Assembly (NCBI GenBank): GCA_030432755.1
Contig: JAUILZ010000007.1
Location: 1-64,000 of the forward strand
Direction: 5' to 3'
DNA length: 64,000 nucleotides
From: Gammaproteobacteria bacterium
GTDB taxonomy: Bacteria > Pseudomonadota > Gammaproteobacteria > Arenicellales > Poriferihabitantaceae
The translations under genes were made by a program, and so were the position numbers. Positions within the stretch are counted from its first letter, which is position 1, and every line of letters starts with the position of its first letter. This document shows, one piece after another, positions 1-9,039 of this stretch. The notes beneath the pieces are model-generated. The model did not search any database, was not told where the DNA came from, and saw only the letters and a list, made by a program, of their open reading frames with translations.

Positions 1-230
1 TCCACCGTGCAGACTGCCCATACGAGCATCGAAAACGACGAGAGCTACGCTATCGTCAGGCCCTCGACAGGCAGGTCGAAATACCGATGTGAAAACGTTC
101 CGGACAGTAGTGAGCCTGCGCTGGGATTTCGAATCGAGCGCGTCGAGGGAGCACGCTAATCCGAAACGCCAGCGAAGCATGCCCCAGCGAAGGCTTGGGG
201 CTGGCATCCATCCGGCAATCCGCGCGAGTC
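1..230. other. Window edge, no gene supported
   Basis: No recognisable gene is seen here. One plus-strand frame is open from base 1 to a stop at 157-159, but its translation resembles no family I know and its end runs into a dispersed repeat, so it may be the tail of a gene outside the window or chance. The second half is a family A repeat copy (118-213) lying directly against the aldolase start at 231. Confidence 0.5.
118..213. repeat. Family A dispersed repeat, mosaic copy
   Basis: This copy contains GCTGGGATTTCGAAT (120-134), CGAAACGCCAGCGAAGC (162-178) and the imperfect palindrome CCCCAGCGAAGGCTTGGGG (182-200), followed by CTGGCATCCAT. The same modules occur near 20971-21155 and 52244-52378. 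It appears to be one CCAGCGAAGCTGG-type palindrome with another inserted in it. It is an intergenic REP-like element; function not evident. Confidence 0.7.
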
Positions 231-1118
231 ATGCCCACAATCCGTCCTTTCCATCTTTGTCGTTCCTGGCTGTTTGTCGGTGGTGTCGATCACGACGCGC
301 TCAAATCCGCCGCGGACTGCGGCGCCGATGTCCTGATCCAGGAATTCGAGGACTTCACCCCGCCACACCTTCGGCCACGGGCGCGCGAACTGAGCCGCGA
401 ACTGATCGCCTCCTGGAGACGGGTGGGCCGGGTGGCGACGGTGCGGGTCAATCCGCTGGATGGCGACGGACGGGAAGACCTCGCCGCGGTGGTGCCCGCG
501 GCGCCGCATGCCGTTCTGCTACCCAAGGTGGCGGGACCGGAGCACGTGATCGAGCTCGACGCGGCAATTACCGCGCTCGAGCATACCCACCGCATCGCCC
601 CTGGGAGCACCGCCATCGTGCCCAACGTGGAAACCGCCGCCGGATTGCGACTCACATTCGACATCTGCCGCGCGAGCCCGCGCGTCGTCGCCTGCCTGGT
701 GGCCTCCGAAGACATGGCCGCGGATCTCGGCGCGGAGCGCAGCCGCGAAGGTCACGAACTCGACCACGCGCGTGCCCGCTTCCTGGTGGACTGCGTTGCC
801 GCCGGCATTCCCGCCATCGACTGCCCCTATACCTGGACCGATGTCGAGGGGTTGCGCCGCGAGACACTGGCGGCGCGGCGTCTCGGGTATCGCGCGAAGA
901 GCCTGGTGACCAACGGACATGCCGGGATCATCAACGAGCTGTTGACACCGGACGAGGAAAGCGTTGTCGCCGCGGAGCGCCTGGTGGCGGCATTCGAGGA
1001 AGCGCAGGCGCGGGGCGACGGTCGGGTGGAGCTCGACGGCGCGCTCGTCGAGGTTCCGGCGGTGGCCAATGCCCGGCGCCTGCTGGTGCGCGCCCGCGCG
1101 CTTGCCGGCTGGAGCTGA
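231..1118 (+). CDS. HpcH/HpaI aldolase / CitE-like lyase
   Basis: This 295-residue protein belongs to the CitE/HpcH-HpaI TIM-barrel superfamily, which cleaves or forms C-C bonds of (acyl-CoA) hydroxy acids with a divalent metal. Visible family marks are RSWLFVGG (11-18), EFEDF (38-42), VRVNP (71-75), LLPKV (96-100), the metal-site-type glutamate in NVETAAGL (E134) and ASEDMAADLG (E160, D161). The true substrate (citramalyl-CoA, malyl-CoA or another) cannot be told from sequence. I chose ATG 231 because an in-frame ATG at 195 would put the N-terminus inside a dispersed repeat; no strong ribosome-binding site is seen. The gene converges on the amidase at 1170. Confidence 0.85.
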   Translation: MPTIRPFHLCRSWLFVGGVDHDALKSAADCGADVLIQEFEDFTPPHLRPRARELSRELIASWRRVGRVATVRVNPLDGDGREDLAAVVPAAPHAVLLPKVAGPEHVIELDAAITALEHTHRIAPGSTAIVPNVETAAGLRLTFDICRASPRVVACLVASEDMAADLGAERSREGHELDHARARFLVDCVAAGIPAIDCPYTWTDVEGLRRETLAARRLGYRAKSLVTNGHAGIINELLTPDEESVVAAERLVAAFEEAQARGDGRVELDGALVEVPAVANARRLLVRARALAGWS

Positions 1119-1169
1119 ACGCGCTAAGACCCTCGAACCGGGCGCAACGTCACTTCCGGCAAGTTGTGC

Positions 1170-2582
1170 TCATGCCAGTGTCGGGAAGGCCATCGGGCCG
1201 CGTGCTTTCTCTAGCGCGTCGGCAAGGGCGAACACCGTGCGGTCGTCGTAGGTCCTGCCCACTATCTGCACTCCGGTGGGTACGCCGTTGCCCGCCTGTC
1301 CGGAGGGCAGGCTGATCACCGGGCAGCGGCTCAGCATGTTGAACGGCCAGGTCATGCACCAGCCGATATTGCCTTCCACCGTCTCGCCGTCCACCGTAAC
1401 CGGCTGCAGGGGATCGTGGTCTGCCGCCACCGCGGGCAGGGCGAGGGTGGGGCAGAGGAGGGCGTGATTTTTTTGCAGCGCGGCGCCGAGCTCGTCGTAC
1501 ATTTTCCCCGCCACCACCATGGAATGGAGAAATTTCTCCGCGCTATGGCCACGGGCCCGTTCCACGAAGTCGCGCGCATAGCCCGTCATCTCGTCCCGGC
1601 GCGTGTACAGGGGGCCGGTGGTGGCGCCCCAGAGATGGCAGAGATGATCCCAGGCGGCCTCGAGGCAGTGCCAGTCCCACCCGGGACGGAACTCGGTGAC
1701 CTCGATCCCGAGTTCCCCGAGCAGCGCCACCATGCGCTGGAAATTGTCCGCCACGGCAGGGTCCACGGGGTAGAAACCGAGGTCGAGGGAAACCGCCACC
1801 TTCAGGCCGCGCACGTCCCGATGGCTTGAAGGGATGCGCAGCCTGGGCCGGAGCGTGGTGATGTCGCCGGGATGCGGTCCGGCCATGACGTTCTGCATCA
1901 GCGCGCAGTCTTCCACGCTGCGCGCCATGGGGCCGATATGGCAGTAGGTGTCGAAATTGTAGGGCGGTTCCTGGGGATTGCGGCCATAGGGCGGCTTGAA
2001 GCCCACCACGCCGCAGGCCGAGGCCGGGATACGGATCGAGCCGGCGATGTCGGAGCCGCTCGCCAGGGTCGCGCTGCACGCTGCCAGCGCGGCGCCGGAT
2101 CCGCCGGAGGATCCGCCGGGCGTGAAGTCCGTGTTCCAGGGATTGCGGGTGACGCCGTGGAGCAGGGAATGGGTGATCGAGGCGCAGGAGAACTCGGGCG
2201 TGGTGCTGCGCGCGTGGACGATGGCGCCTGCCTTCAGTAGCCGGTCGATGGCGTAGCTGGTGCGGGGTTCCCCCGGTCCGTCCTTCCACAGCATCGAGGC
2301 ATTGGTGGTGACTTCGCCCTTGATCTGCGCCTCGTCCTTCACCGCGAGAGGAATGCCCTCCAGCGGGCGCAGGCGCGCGCCGGGTTTCATGTAGCGCGCC
2401 TCCGATGCCTTCGCCGCGGCCAGCGCGCGCTCGAAATACGTGAAGGAAAACGCGTTGATGCGCGGCTCCACCGCTTCGGCGCGCCTGATCACCGCGCGCA
2501 TCAGCTCGACCGGGGAAAGGCTGTGGTCGCGAAAGCGCGCGAGGGCCTCGGCGGCGCCGAGGGAGCATAGGTCATCGGTCAT
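1170..2582 (-). CDS. Amidase signature family hydrolase
   Basis: This 470-residue amidase-signature enzyme hydrolyses an amide bond with a Ser-cisSer-Lys triad. The triad is visible as K82 (GIPLAVKDE), S158 in GGSSGGSG, and nucleophile S182 in GSDIAGSIRIPA. Length is typical for stand-alone family members such as 6-aminohexanoate-cyclic-dimer hydrolase or aryl/acyl amidases. GatA is unlikely because no gatB or gatC is nearby. The start lies 30 bp after the stop of the DUF364 gene on the same strand, so it is probably the last gene of the MATE-TrpH-DUF364-amidase operon. Substrate unknown. Confidence 0.88.
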   Translation of the reverse strand: MTDDLCSLGAAEALARFRDHSLSPVELMRAVIRRAEAVEPRINAFSFTYFERALAAAKASEARYMKPGARLRPLEGIPLAVKDEAQIKGEVTTNASMLWKDGPGEPRTSYAIDRLLKAGAIVHARSTTPEFSCASITHSLLHGVTRNPWNTDFTPGGSSGGSGAALAACSATLASGSDIAGSIRIPASACGVVGFKPPYGRNPQEPPYNFDTYCHIGPMARSVEDCALMQNVMAGPHPGDITTLRPRLRIPSSHRDVRGLKVAVSLDLGFYPVDPAVADNFQRMVALLGELGIEVTEFRPGWDWHCLEAAWDHLCHLWGATTGPLYTRRDEMTGYARDFVERARGHSAEKFLHSMVVAGKMYDELGAALQKNHALLCPTLALPAVAADHDPLQPVTVDGETVEGNIGWCMTWPFNMLSRCPVISLPSGQAGNGVPTGVQIVGRTYDDRTVFALADALEKARGPMAFPTLA

Positions 2583-2612
2583 GGCAGTCGGATTCCAATA
2601 GGTTGCGACACG

Positions 2613-3434
2613 CTACAGTTTACGGATCAGGGCGTCCACGAGGGGATAATTGTTTCGGTCGAGGACGTACTTCTGCCCGGCCTTGCCCCACTGGCCCGTG
2701 GATGCCAGCGCTGCTTGCAATGCTTTCGCATCATCGAAATACATCCCGCCAACCGAGCGTACGCCGCGCTCCAGCGGCACATCCGGCAGGCCGCTCCCGC
2801 TCGGGCCCACGAGCTCGATCTTCCCCGGATCGCCAACCGCGGCGATGATGTCGTCCAGGGTCCCGTTGACCAGCGTGGATGACGTACAGATGACGCGGTC
2901 GCAGCCGGCCAGTTCTGCCGCGTCGGTGGCGAGGGAGACGCCCGGCAACGGGGCCACCCGTTCCGGCGCCATCTCCAGCACCTTGACGCGCACGCCGCGT
3001 TCCGACCAGGGGCGCGCCAGTCGGCCGAAGAAGCCCACCATGCCGATGATGTCGCCCGCGCCGGGTTCCGCGTCGCGCGAAGCCGGCGGTGGGCGGTATC
3101 CCGCGCGCCGCATCAGGCCCTGGCTGAGCGCATTGAAGGCGCCCAGGGCGAGGGCGCGTTCGGCGTGGTTGTCGCTTATAAATCCCTCGAGCAGCGTCGC
3201 CGTGGAGACGCCCGGAAACTGGCCATCCGGATACCGGGAATGCAGCGCCGCCAGGGTATCGCCGAGGCTGACGTAGAACGGCCCCGCGCTGCCGTCGTCG
3301 AGAAAGAGGAAACCGAAGCAGTCGTCGCGGGTGTCATCCGTAAATGGCGGTGGCAGGAACATCGCCTGTATCGCGAGCGGCGGTAACGCTTCCGCGACAC
3401 GCGCGCCGAGCTCGCGATAATCGTCGTGCAGCAC
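2613..3434 (-). CDS. DUF4213/DUF364 Rossmann-like protein
   Basis: About 273 residues. The C-terminal half resembles the DUF364 'putative heavy-metal chelation' fold (TSSTLVNGTLDDII, then GPSGSGLPDVPLERGVRSVG), and the N-terminal half the DUF4213 enolase-N-like part. Some relatives lie in metal- or molybdenum-linked gene sets, but the biochemical role is not established. I chose GTG 3434, six bases past the stop of the upstream TrpH-like gene (3440), because no ATG is available and the frame further upstream only overlaps that gene. Its neighbours are a MATE exporter, a PHP nuclease and an amidase, which do not suggest a common pathway. Confidence 0.7.
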   Translation of the reverse strand: MLHDDYRELGARVAEALPPLAIQAMFLPPPFTDDTRDDCFGFLFLDDGSAGPFYVSLGDTLAALHSRYPDGQFPGVSTATLLEGFISDNHAERALALGAFNALSQGLMRRAGYRPPPASRDAEPGAGDIIGMVGFFGRLARPWSERGVRVKVLEMAPERVAPLPGVSLATDAAELAGCDRVICTSSTLVNGTLDDIIAAVGDPGKIELVGPSGSGLPDVPLERGVRSVGGMYFDDAKALQAALASTGQWGKAGQKYVLDRNNYPLVDALIRKL

Positions 3435-3439
3435 GGGAT

Positions 3440-4273
3440 TCAGCGCCGGGTGAGCAGGTCCATCACCGGGATACAGTCCGCGGGCAGCGGCAGGAGCTTG
3501 CCGGGCCGCGCCCAGGGCTTGTCCGGGCCGTGGAAGTCCGATCCCTGGGAGGCCGCGAGGCCGTATTCCTGCGCGAGACCCGCCAGGGTCTGTAGTTCGC
3601 GCGCATTGCCGCCGCCGCAGGAAACTTCCATCGCCGCGCCGCCGGCGGTGCGGAAATCCTCGAGGGCGCGCCGCAATTTGCCAGCGTTCACCTTGTAACG
3701 CGCGGGATGCGCCAGCACCGCCAACCCGCCCGCGTTGCGGATGGTGCCAACCGCCTCGGCCAGTGGCACCCAGTCGGCACGGGCGTAACCCGGTTTGCCG
3801 CGCACGAGGAAACGGCGGAATACCTGGCGGTTGTCCTTCGCGTGGCCCTCCGCCACCAGGAAGCGCGCGAAGTGGGACCGGCTGAGATTGTCCTCCCCGC
3901 CGGCGATATCGCTCGCCCCGAGCAAGGCGCCATCGATGCCGGCCTTCGCCAGGCTCTTGCCGATGGCGCGGGCGCGGTTGATACGGGTATCGGCGGCGCC
4001 CCGCGTGAGGGCCAGCAACCCCGGATGCGCGGGATCGATGCCGAGGCCGACGACGTGCAGCGTGCGCCGTTCCCAGGCGACGGAGATCTCGATACCCGGT
4101 AACAGGTCTACCCCGTGATCGGTCGCTGCGCGTGCGGCCTCGTCGATACCGCCGACGGTATCGTGATCGGTGAGCGCGAGTGTCCGCACTCCCGCCCCGG
4201 CTGCTATGGCGACCACCTCGGCCGGGGCATGGCTGCCGTCCGAGGCGGTGGAATGGAGGTGCAGGTCGATCAT
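3440..4273 (-). CDS. PHP-domain nuclease, TrpH/RNase AM (YciV) family
   Basis: This 277-residue PHP-domain protein matches the TrpH/YciV family; E. coli RNase AM is a 5'-3' exoribonuclease that matures rRNA 5' ends and degrades pAp-type substrates. Metal-site motifs are DLHLHSTASDGS at the N-terminus, LTDHDTVGG, GIEIS, VLAHPARYK and a C-terminal GSDFHG. ATG 4273 sits in an ATGA overlap with the stop of the MATE gene, giving translational coupling and fixing the start at the canonical M-I-D-L-H-L-H. E. coli keeps this gene beside trp genes; here it is with a drug exporter. Confidence 0.87.
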   Translation of the reverse strand: MIDLHLHSTASDGSHAPAEVVAIAAGAGVRTLALTDHDTVGGIDEAARAATDHGVDLLPGIEISVAWERRTLHVVGLGIDPAHPGLLALTRGAADTRINRARAIGKSLAKAGIDGALLGASDIAGGEDNLSRSHFARFLVAEGHAKDNRQVFRRFLVRGKPGYARADWVPLAEAVGTIRNAGGLAVLAHPARYKVNAGKLRRALEDFRTAGGAAMEVSCGGGNARELQTLAGLAQEYGLAASQGSDFHGPDKPWARPGKLLPLPADCIPVMDLLTRR

Positions 4274-5667
4274 GGCGCGGTGCTCGCAGCAGATTGTGCC
4301 ATGCCCGGAGGGATGGCGGCCTGGAGCGCGCGCGACAGGCGGTGGAAGCGCCACGCCAGCAGGATGCCCGCGGTGGCGAGGCCGAGCACCATGCCCCACC
4401 ACAGGCCGGTGCCGTCCCAGCCGAGACCGAAAGCGAGCCAGGCGCCGCCACCGATGCCGAGTACCCAGTAGGCGAATCCCGCGATCCACAGCGGCACCAC
4501 GCTGTCCTTGAGCCCGCGCAGGGCGCGCGCGGCGATGCACTGCAGTCCGTCGAACACCTGGAACAGCGCGGCGATGAGGAAAAATCCCGCGGCGAGGCCC
4601 GCCACGGTATCAAAGCCGGGATCCCCCGGCGAGATGAAGATACGCGCGAAGCGGTCGCCGAGGCCGAGGGGCACCATGATCAGGATACTCACCGTGAGTA
4701 AGCCGATGCCCATGGCGAGCATGCCCGCGCGCCGCGCCGAGGCGGCGTCGCCGCGACCAACGCCATGGGCCACGCGCACCATGGCCGCCTCGGCAATGCC
4801 GAGCGCCACCATGAAGGAGATACCGATCCAGGAGAGCACGATCTCGTAGGCCGCCAGGGTCTCGGCCCCTATCATCCCGGAGAGGATCGACGCCGCGGTG
4901 AACATGCCCGCTTCCAGCAGCACCAGTCCGCCCACCGGAACGCCGAGAACGAAGATCTCCCGCACCACCGCGCGATCCACCCGCCAGTCAGAGGAAAACA
5001 CCCCGTAACCACGCAGGTCGGCGGTGGCATGGATGTGCCAGAGGAGAGCGAAGAACATCAGCCAGGAGACGATGCTGGTGGCGAAGCCGGCGCCCGCGAG
5101 TCCCATGGCGGGAAGGAAGCCGACGCCATGTACCAGCAGGTAGGTAAGGCCGTAGTTGATCGCCACCGAGACCACGGTGATCACCATCACCGCCCGCGGC
5201 CGCGCGAGGGCGGCGACGAAGTTGCGCAGCACCGCGAACCACAGCATCGGCAACACGAAGCCACTCAGCCAGCGCAGGTACGGCCCGGACAGCGCCACTA
5301 CCTCGGGATCCTGGCCGGTCCAGCGCAGCACGGCATCCATGTTCCAGACGATCCAGGTCGCCGGCAAACCCACCCACACAGAGATCAGCATTCCCTGGCG
5401 CACCGCGACCCCGGCGGCGCCACGGTCGCCGCCGCCATCGGCCTGGGCGCAGAGCACGCCGACGATGGACAGCACCCCCATGAGGATGACGACGATCTCC
5501 ATCGACAGGTTGCCAGCGATGCCCACGGTGGCGAGTTCATGGTAGCCGAGCTTGCCCACCACCATCTTGGTGGTGATGAACATCGCCATCTCCGCCAGGT
5601 ACGCCGCCACGAGGGGCAGTGCGATATGCAGGAGGAGAGCGGATTCCCGGCGCGCGGGGAGGGACAT
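4270..5667 (-). CDS. MATE family efflux transporter (NorM-like)
   Basis: A 465-residue inner-membrane protein with about twelve hydrophobic helices in two related halves, as in NorM/DinF multidrug and toxin extrusion carriers, which export cationic drugs or metabolites using Na+ or H+. Typical segments include LPLVAAYLAEMAMFITTKMV (19-38 region), ATVGIAGN, and the second-half YEIVLSWIGISFMVALGIAEA. It is the first gene of a minus-strand operon and has a candidate promoter just upstream (5693-5720). Substrate cannot be inferred. Confidence 0.9.
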   Translation of the reverse strand: MSLPARRESALLLHIALPLVAAYLAEMAMFITTKMVVGKLGYHELATVGIAGNLSMEIVVILMGVLSIVGVLCAQADGGGDRGAAGVAVRQGMLISVWVGLPATWIVWNMDAVLRWTGQDPEVVALSGPYLRWLSGFVLPMLWFAVLRNFVAALARPRAVMVITVVSVAINYGLTYLLVHGVGFLPAMGLAGAGFATSIVSWLMFFALLWHIHATADLRGYGVFSSDWRVDRAVVREIFVLGVPVGGLVLLEAGMFTAASILSGMIGAETLAAYEIVLSWIGISFMVALGIAEAAMVRVAHGVGRGDAASARRAGMLAMGIGLLTVSILIMVPLGLGDRFARIFISPGDPGFDTVAGLAAGFFLIAALFQVFDGLQCIAARALRGLKDSVVPLWIAGFAYWVLGIGGGAWLAFGLGWDGTGLWWGMVLGLATAGILLAWRFHRLSRALQAAIPPGMAQSAASTAP

Positions 5668-5692
5668 CGGACGAGCACGATTTGCGGGGGCG

Positions 5693-5720
5693 GAAGTATA
5701 GCCGAGGGCCGGTGCGCCAA
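5693..5720 (-). promoter_or_regulatory. Candidate sigma70 promoter of the MATE operon
   Basis: On the minus strand TTGGCG (5720-5715) is followed after 16 bases by TATACT (5698-5693), a 4/6 and 5/6 match to the -35 and -10 hexamers. The expected transcript would start near 5686, leaving a leader of about 20 nt before ATG 5667. Confidence 0.45.
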
Positions 5721-5849
5721 TGCCACGCGTGCGAGGGCTGCCGGGCGCGCGTATGCCAGTCCCGGTCGCTTGCGAAATGCAGTGGATCTACAGGTCCCTG
5801 GCGAGAGCCACTACACTGGAGCCGGGTAAAACTCGCAGGCAGGCGTTCC

Positions 5850-7094
5850 ATGACCATCCCCGATCATTCGCTCTCCAGCGGCAACGTCGCCGCGCGCCAG
5901 CACGGCGCGATGGAATTCACCGAGGCGCCGGTGAACCTGCATGCGGTACGGCAGTACCGGCTGGACAGGGTTCGCGCGCAGTTGAGGCGCCTCGACTATG
6001 CCGGCATCCTGCTGTTCGATCAGGTCAATTGCCGCTATGCCTGCGACGCCACCAACATGCAGGTCTGGTGTTCCCACTACGAGACCCGCTGCGTGTTCGT
6101 CGCCACGGAAGGGCCGATGATCCTGTTCGACTATGGTAACTATCCGCATCTCGCGGAGGAACTGCCACTGATAGACGAGTACCGTGTAAACAGTTCCTTC
6201 TACTACTTCACCGCCGGCCCAAACACCGACCGGCGCGCGAAGGAATTCGGCCAGGTGATCGCCGACCTGGTGCGCGAACATGGTGGCGGCAACCATCGTC
6301 TTTCCGTGGACCGGCTGTCCTGGCAGGGCACGCGGCGGCTGCTCGACCAGGGCCTCAGCCTGCACGACGGGCTGGAGGTAATGGAACTGGCGCGGGTGCT
6401 GAAATCCGACGCCGAACTGGTGCTGATGCAAAAGGCTATCGACGTCTGCGAATTCGGTATCGCCAGGATGCGGGAAGCGATGGAGCCCGGCATCTCCGAG
6501 AATGCGCTCTGGGCGAAGCTGCACGAGGCCAACATCGCCCTCGGCGGTGAATGGATCGAGACGCGCCTGCTTTCGTCGGGTCCACGCACGTATCCCTGGT
6601 TTCGAGAGTCCTCGATGCGCGTGATCGAGGACGGCGACATGGTGAGCTTCGACACCGATCTTATCGGTCCCTACGGTTACTGCGCGGACATGTCACGAAG
6701 CTGGGTCTGCGGCGACAGGCCCAACGAAGAGCAACGGCGCATCTATGCCCTCGCGCGCGAACAGATCGAACACAACTGCGCTATTCTGAAAGCCGGCATG
6801 ACGCTGCGCGAGGTCTCGGAACGAGCCTGGAAAATTCCGGATGAATTCGCCGCCAACCGCTACAGCAGCCTGATCCACGGCGTCGGGCTCGCCGATGAAT
6901 ATCCCTCCATCAAGCATATCCACGACTTCGACAGGAAAGGTTACGATGCCGTGCTGGAGGAGAACATGACGCTCTGCGTCGAATCCTACATTGGCTCGGA
7001 GAGGGGCGGCGAGGGCGTCAAGCTGGAGGAGCAGGTCGTGGTTACGGGGGAGGGTTGCTTGCTAATGTCGGGGTATCCATTGGAAGACTGGTAG
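5850..7094 (+). CDS. M24-family enzyme, DddP-like (candidate DMSP lyase)
   Basis: A 414-residue 'pita-bread' M24 protein. The segment YRLDRVRAQL...AGILLFD...NMQVW (36-73) and the C-terminal half look closer to marine DddP, which cleaves dimethylsulfoniopropionate to DMS and acrylate, than to Xaa-Pro peptidases. Likely metal ligands are D268, D270, D280, H343, E378 and E393 or E394. D349, in HGVGLADE, matches the aspartate proposed as catalytic in DddP. The start ATG 5850 gives the expected length (DddP is about 390-450 residues); an upstream extension to 5619 has no family similarity. A related M24 hydrolase of other function cannot be excluded. Confidence 0.72.
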   Translation: MTIPDHSLSSGNVAARQHGAMEFTEAPVNLHAVRQYRLDRVRAQLRRLDYAGILLFDQVNCRYACDATNMQVWCSHYETRCVFVATEGPMILFDYGNYPHLAEELPLIDEYRVNSSFYYFTAGPNTDRRAKEFGQVIADLVREHGGGNHRLSVDRLSWQGTRRLLDQGLSLHDGLEVMELARVLKSDAELVLMQKAIDVCEFGIARMREAMEPGISENALWAKLHEANIALGGEWIETRLLSSGPRTYPWFRESSMRVIEDGDMVSFDTDLIGPYGYCADMSRSWVCGDRPNEEQRRIYALAREQIEHNCAILKAGMTLREVSERAWKIPDEFAANRYSSLIHGVGLADEYPSIKHIHDFDRKGYDAVLEENMTLCVESYIGSERGGEGVKLEEQVVVTGEGCLLMSGYPLEDW

Positions 7095-7147
7095 GCCCGG
7101 TGTCCGACACTCAAGCCGCCATGCCGGATGGGTTCAGGGTGGCGAGA

Positions 7148-8089
7148 ATGTTTTGTTCGATCCCCCGGGTATCATTTCTCTGCAGTGAGAATCGTGGGCC
7201 AAGCAAGCGGAAGGCGCGAGAGAAACAATACACATTGATCTGGGTTGCATTCACTGGGTTGATCGGGGTTGCCGCGGCTGTCGCCGTGGTTTTCCTGGCT
7301 GGTCGAAACCACGAGAAGCGAGCCGTCGAAATTCTCGTCTCAAGTCTCGAGACAGCGCCAGCTCCTGGTGCAAGCAGCGAGGAAAAGACCAGAGTTCCAG
7401 ACGGGCTACCGTTACCAGTTGAGCGCTACCTGAGACGAGTACTGCCAAACGAGATCCACTCCATCCGTGGCGTATGGATGGAGCAGGTCGGCACGTTGCG
7501 TACCGGCACGAAGTCCGACAAGTGGATGGATTTCACTGCGCGCCAGTTCGTCGCGCCATCAGCGCCCGGCTTCGTCTGGAATGCGCGGGTCAGCCTGCCC
7601 CTGGGCGCGCATCTCCGCGTGCTGGACAGCTACGTTTCCGGGCAGGGTGGCGGCAGCGTCAGCCTGCTCTCCGCGATCAGGGTTTCCTCCGCCTCGAACG
7701 AACCCGAACTCAACTCGGGAGCGCTCCACAGGTACCTGGCGGAGTCGGTCTGGTATCCCGCCGCGCTGCTGCCCCGACGAGGCCTCTCCTGGACGCCGAA
7801 AGACGACAGGTCAGCTGTCGCTACGTTGACGGATCAAGGCATCGAGGTATCCCTCGAATTTCGCTTCAACGACGCCGATGAGGTGATCGCGATCTACAGC
7901 CCGGGAAGGTATGGCCGTTTTGACGGGGAATACCGTAAGGTCGCCTGGGAGGGTCGTTTCAGCGACTACAGGCAGACTGGCGGATACAGCATTCCCTGGC
8001 GTGGAGAGGTCGGCTGGTATGACGGCGGAACGCTGCACCTCGTCTGGGAGGGAGAAATCAAAAGTATCCATTTTCAGCGGGGCCAGTGA
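7148..8089 (+). CDS. Membrane-anchored DUF6544-like protein
   Basis: About 313 residues with one N-terminal membrane helix (roughly residues 30-51, TLIWVAFTGLIGVAAAV) and a large domain facing the periplasm or cytoplasm. The domain has the pattern I associate with DUF6544: LPLPVERYLRRVLP, a Q-G-x-x-R then W...F.A.Q segment, PGFVWNARV, RYLAESVWYPAALLP, and a final GEVGWY...W.GEI. Function unknown. ATG 7148 is preceded by AGGGTGGCGAG; ATG 7121 is an alternative. It begins 53 bp after the DddP-like gene and converges on mmsB, so co-transcription with the former is likely. Confidence 0.65.
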   Translation: MFCSIPRVSFLCSENRGPSKRKAREKQYTLIWVAFTGLIGVAAAVAVVFLAGRNHEKRAVEILVSSLETAPAPGASSEEKTRVPDGLPLPVERYLRRVLPNEIHSIRGVWMEQVGTLRTGTKSDKWMDFTARQFVAPSAPGFVWNARVSLPLGAHLRVLDSYVSGQGGGSVSLLSAIRVSSASNEPELNSGALHRYLAESVWYPAALLPRRGLSWTPKDDRSAVATLTDQGIEVSLEFRFNDADEVIAIYSPGRYGRFDGEYRKVAWEGRFSDYRQTGGYSIPWRGEVGWYDGGTLHLVWEGEIKSIHFQRGQ

Positions 8090-8138
8090 TCCGCAATCGC
8101 CGCTCGCCACTGGTAGCGGTTGTCGCACGGGCGATGAC

Positions 8139-9026
8139 TCAGTCATCATGGCGAAACATGCCTACGATGCTCGAGAAGTCCAGGCCGCCTGATTCCGCGC
8201 AGTGAAGGGTATAGAGGTTGCGCGCCAGTTCGCCCAGCGGGATCGCGCTGCCGGTGGCCATGGCGGCCTCGGCGGCAAGGCCGAGGTCCTTGAGCATCAG
8301 GGCGCTGCCGAATCCGCCGCTGTAGTCGCGCGAGGCCGGCGCAGCTTCCATCACCCCCGGCCAGGGGTTGTACTTCTCCAGAGACCAGTTGCCGCCCGAG
8401 CTGTTGCGCATGATCTCCGACAGCACCTTCGGGTCGAGGCCATTGGCAGCGCCCAGCGACAGCGCCTCTGAGGTGCCGATCATGTGAATCGCGAGAAGCA
8501 TGTTGTTGGCGATCTTCGCCGCCTGCCCCGCGCCGGCGGCGCCGGCATGAAAGATGTTCTGGCCCATGATCTCCAGCAACGGGCGTGCCCGTTCCAGGGC
8601 GCCGGCCTCGCCGCCGACGATGAAGGTGAGCGTGCCGGCGGTCGCCCCGGCGGTGCCGCCCGAAACGGGGGCGTCGATGAATTCGAGGCCCAGCTCGGCG
8701 GCCGCCGCGGCCACCTTGCGCGAACTTGCCGGCGCGATGGTGGAGCAGTCGATCACCAGGCTGCCCCTGGCAATGGACTGCAACAGACCATCGGCGCCCA
8801 GGTACAGCGATTCCACGTGCTGGCTCGCCGGCAGCATGGAGATCACGGTGTCGGCGCCGGTCACGGCCTCGCCGGCGCTGGTGGCCGGCGTGGCCCCGGC
8901 CTCGCCGGCGGCTGTCATGGCCGCGTCGCTGAGATCGTAGGCCGTGATTCCGTGTCCGGCTTTCAGCAGGTTGACCGCCATCGGTCCGCCCATGTTACCC
9001 AGGCCGATAAATGCAATCGTCGTCAT
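8139..9026 (-). CDS. mmsB: 3-hydroxyisobutyrate dehydrogenase
   Basis: This 295-residue NAD(P)-dependent beta-hydroxyacid dehydrogenase oxidises 3-hydroxyisobutyrate to methylmalonate semialdehyde in valine catabolism. Visible are the dinucleotide-binding GLGNMG (8-13), substrate-binding DAPVSGGTAGA (118-128) and catalytic lysine K171 in AAKIANN. ATG 9026 follows a good ribosome-binding site (GAGGAGAG); an upstream in-frame ATG at 9077 is less likely. It is the last gene of the five-gene valine cluster, and the only other dehydrogenase needed, mmsA, opens it. Confidence 0.94.
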   Translation of the reverse strand: MTTIAFIGLGNMGGPMAVNLLKAGHGITAYDLSDAAMTAAGEAGATPATSAGEAVTGADTVISMLPASQHVESLYLGADGLLQSIARGSLVIDCSTIAPASSRKVAAAAAELGLEFIDAPVSGGTAGATAGTLTFIVGGEAGALERARPLLEIMGQNIFHAGAAGAGQAAKIANNMLLAIHMIGTSEALSLGAANGLDPKVLSEIMRNSSGGNWSLEKYNPWPGVMEAAPASRDYSGGFGSALMLKDLGLAAEAAMATGSAIPLGELARNLYTLHCAESGGLDFSSIVGMFRHDD

Positions 9027-9039
9027 GGAAATTCTCTCC

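Noticed and set aside
291..293. Whole-window search for tRNA or rRNA genes.
   Set aside because: No cloverleaf or conserved rRNA segment was noticed by eye in intergenic regions. A covariance-model scan would be decisive.
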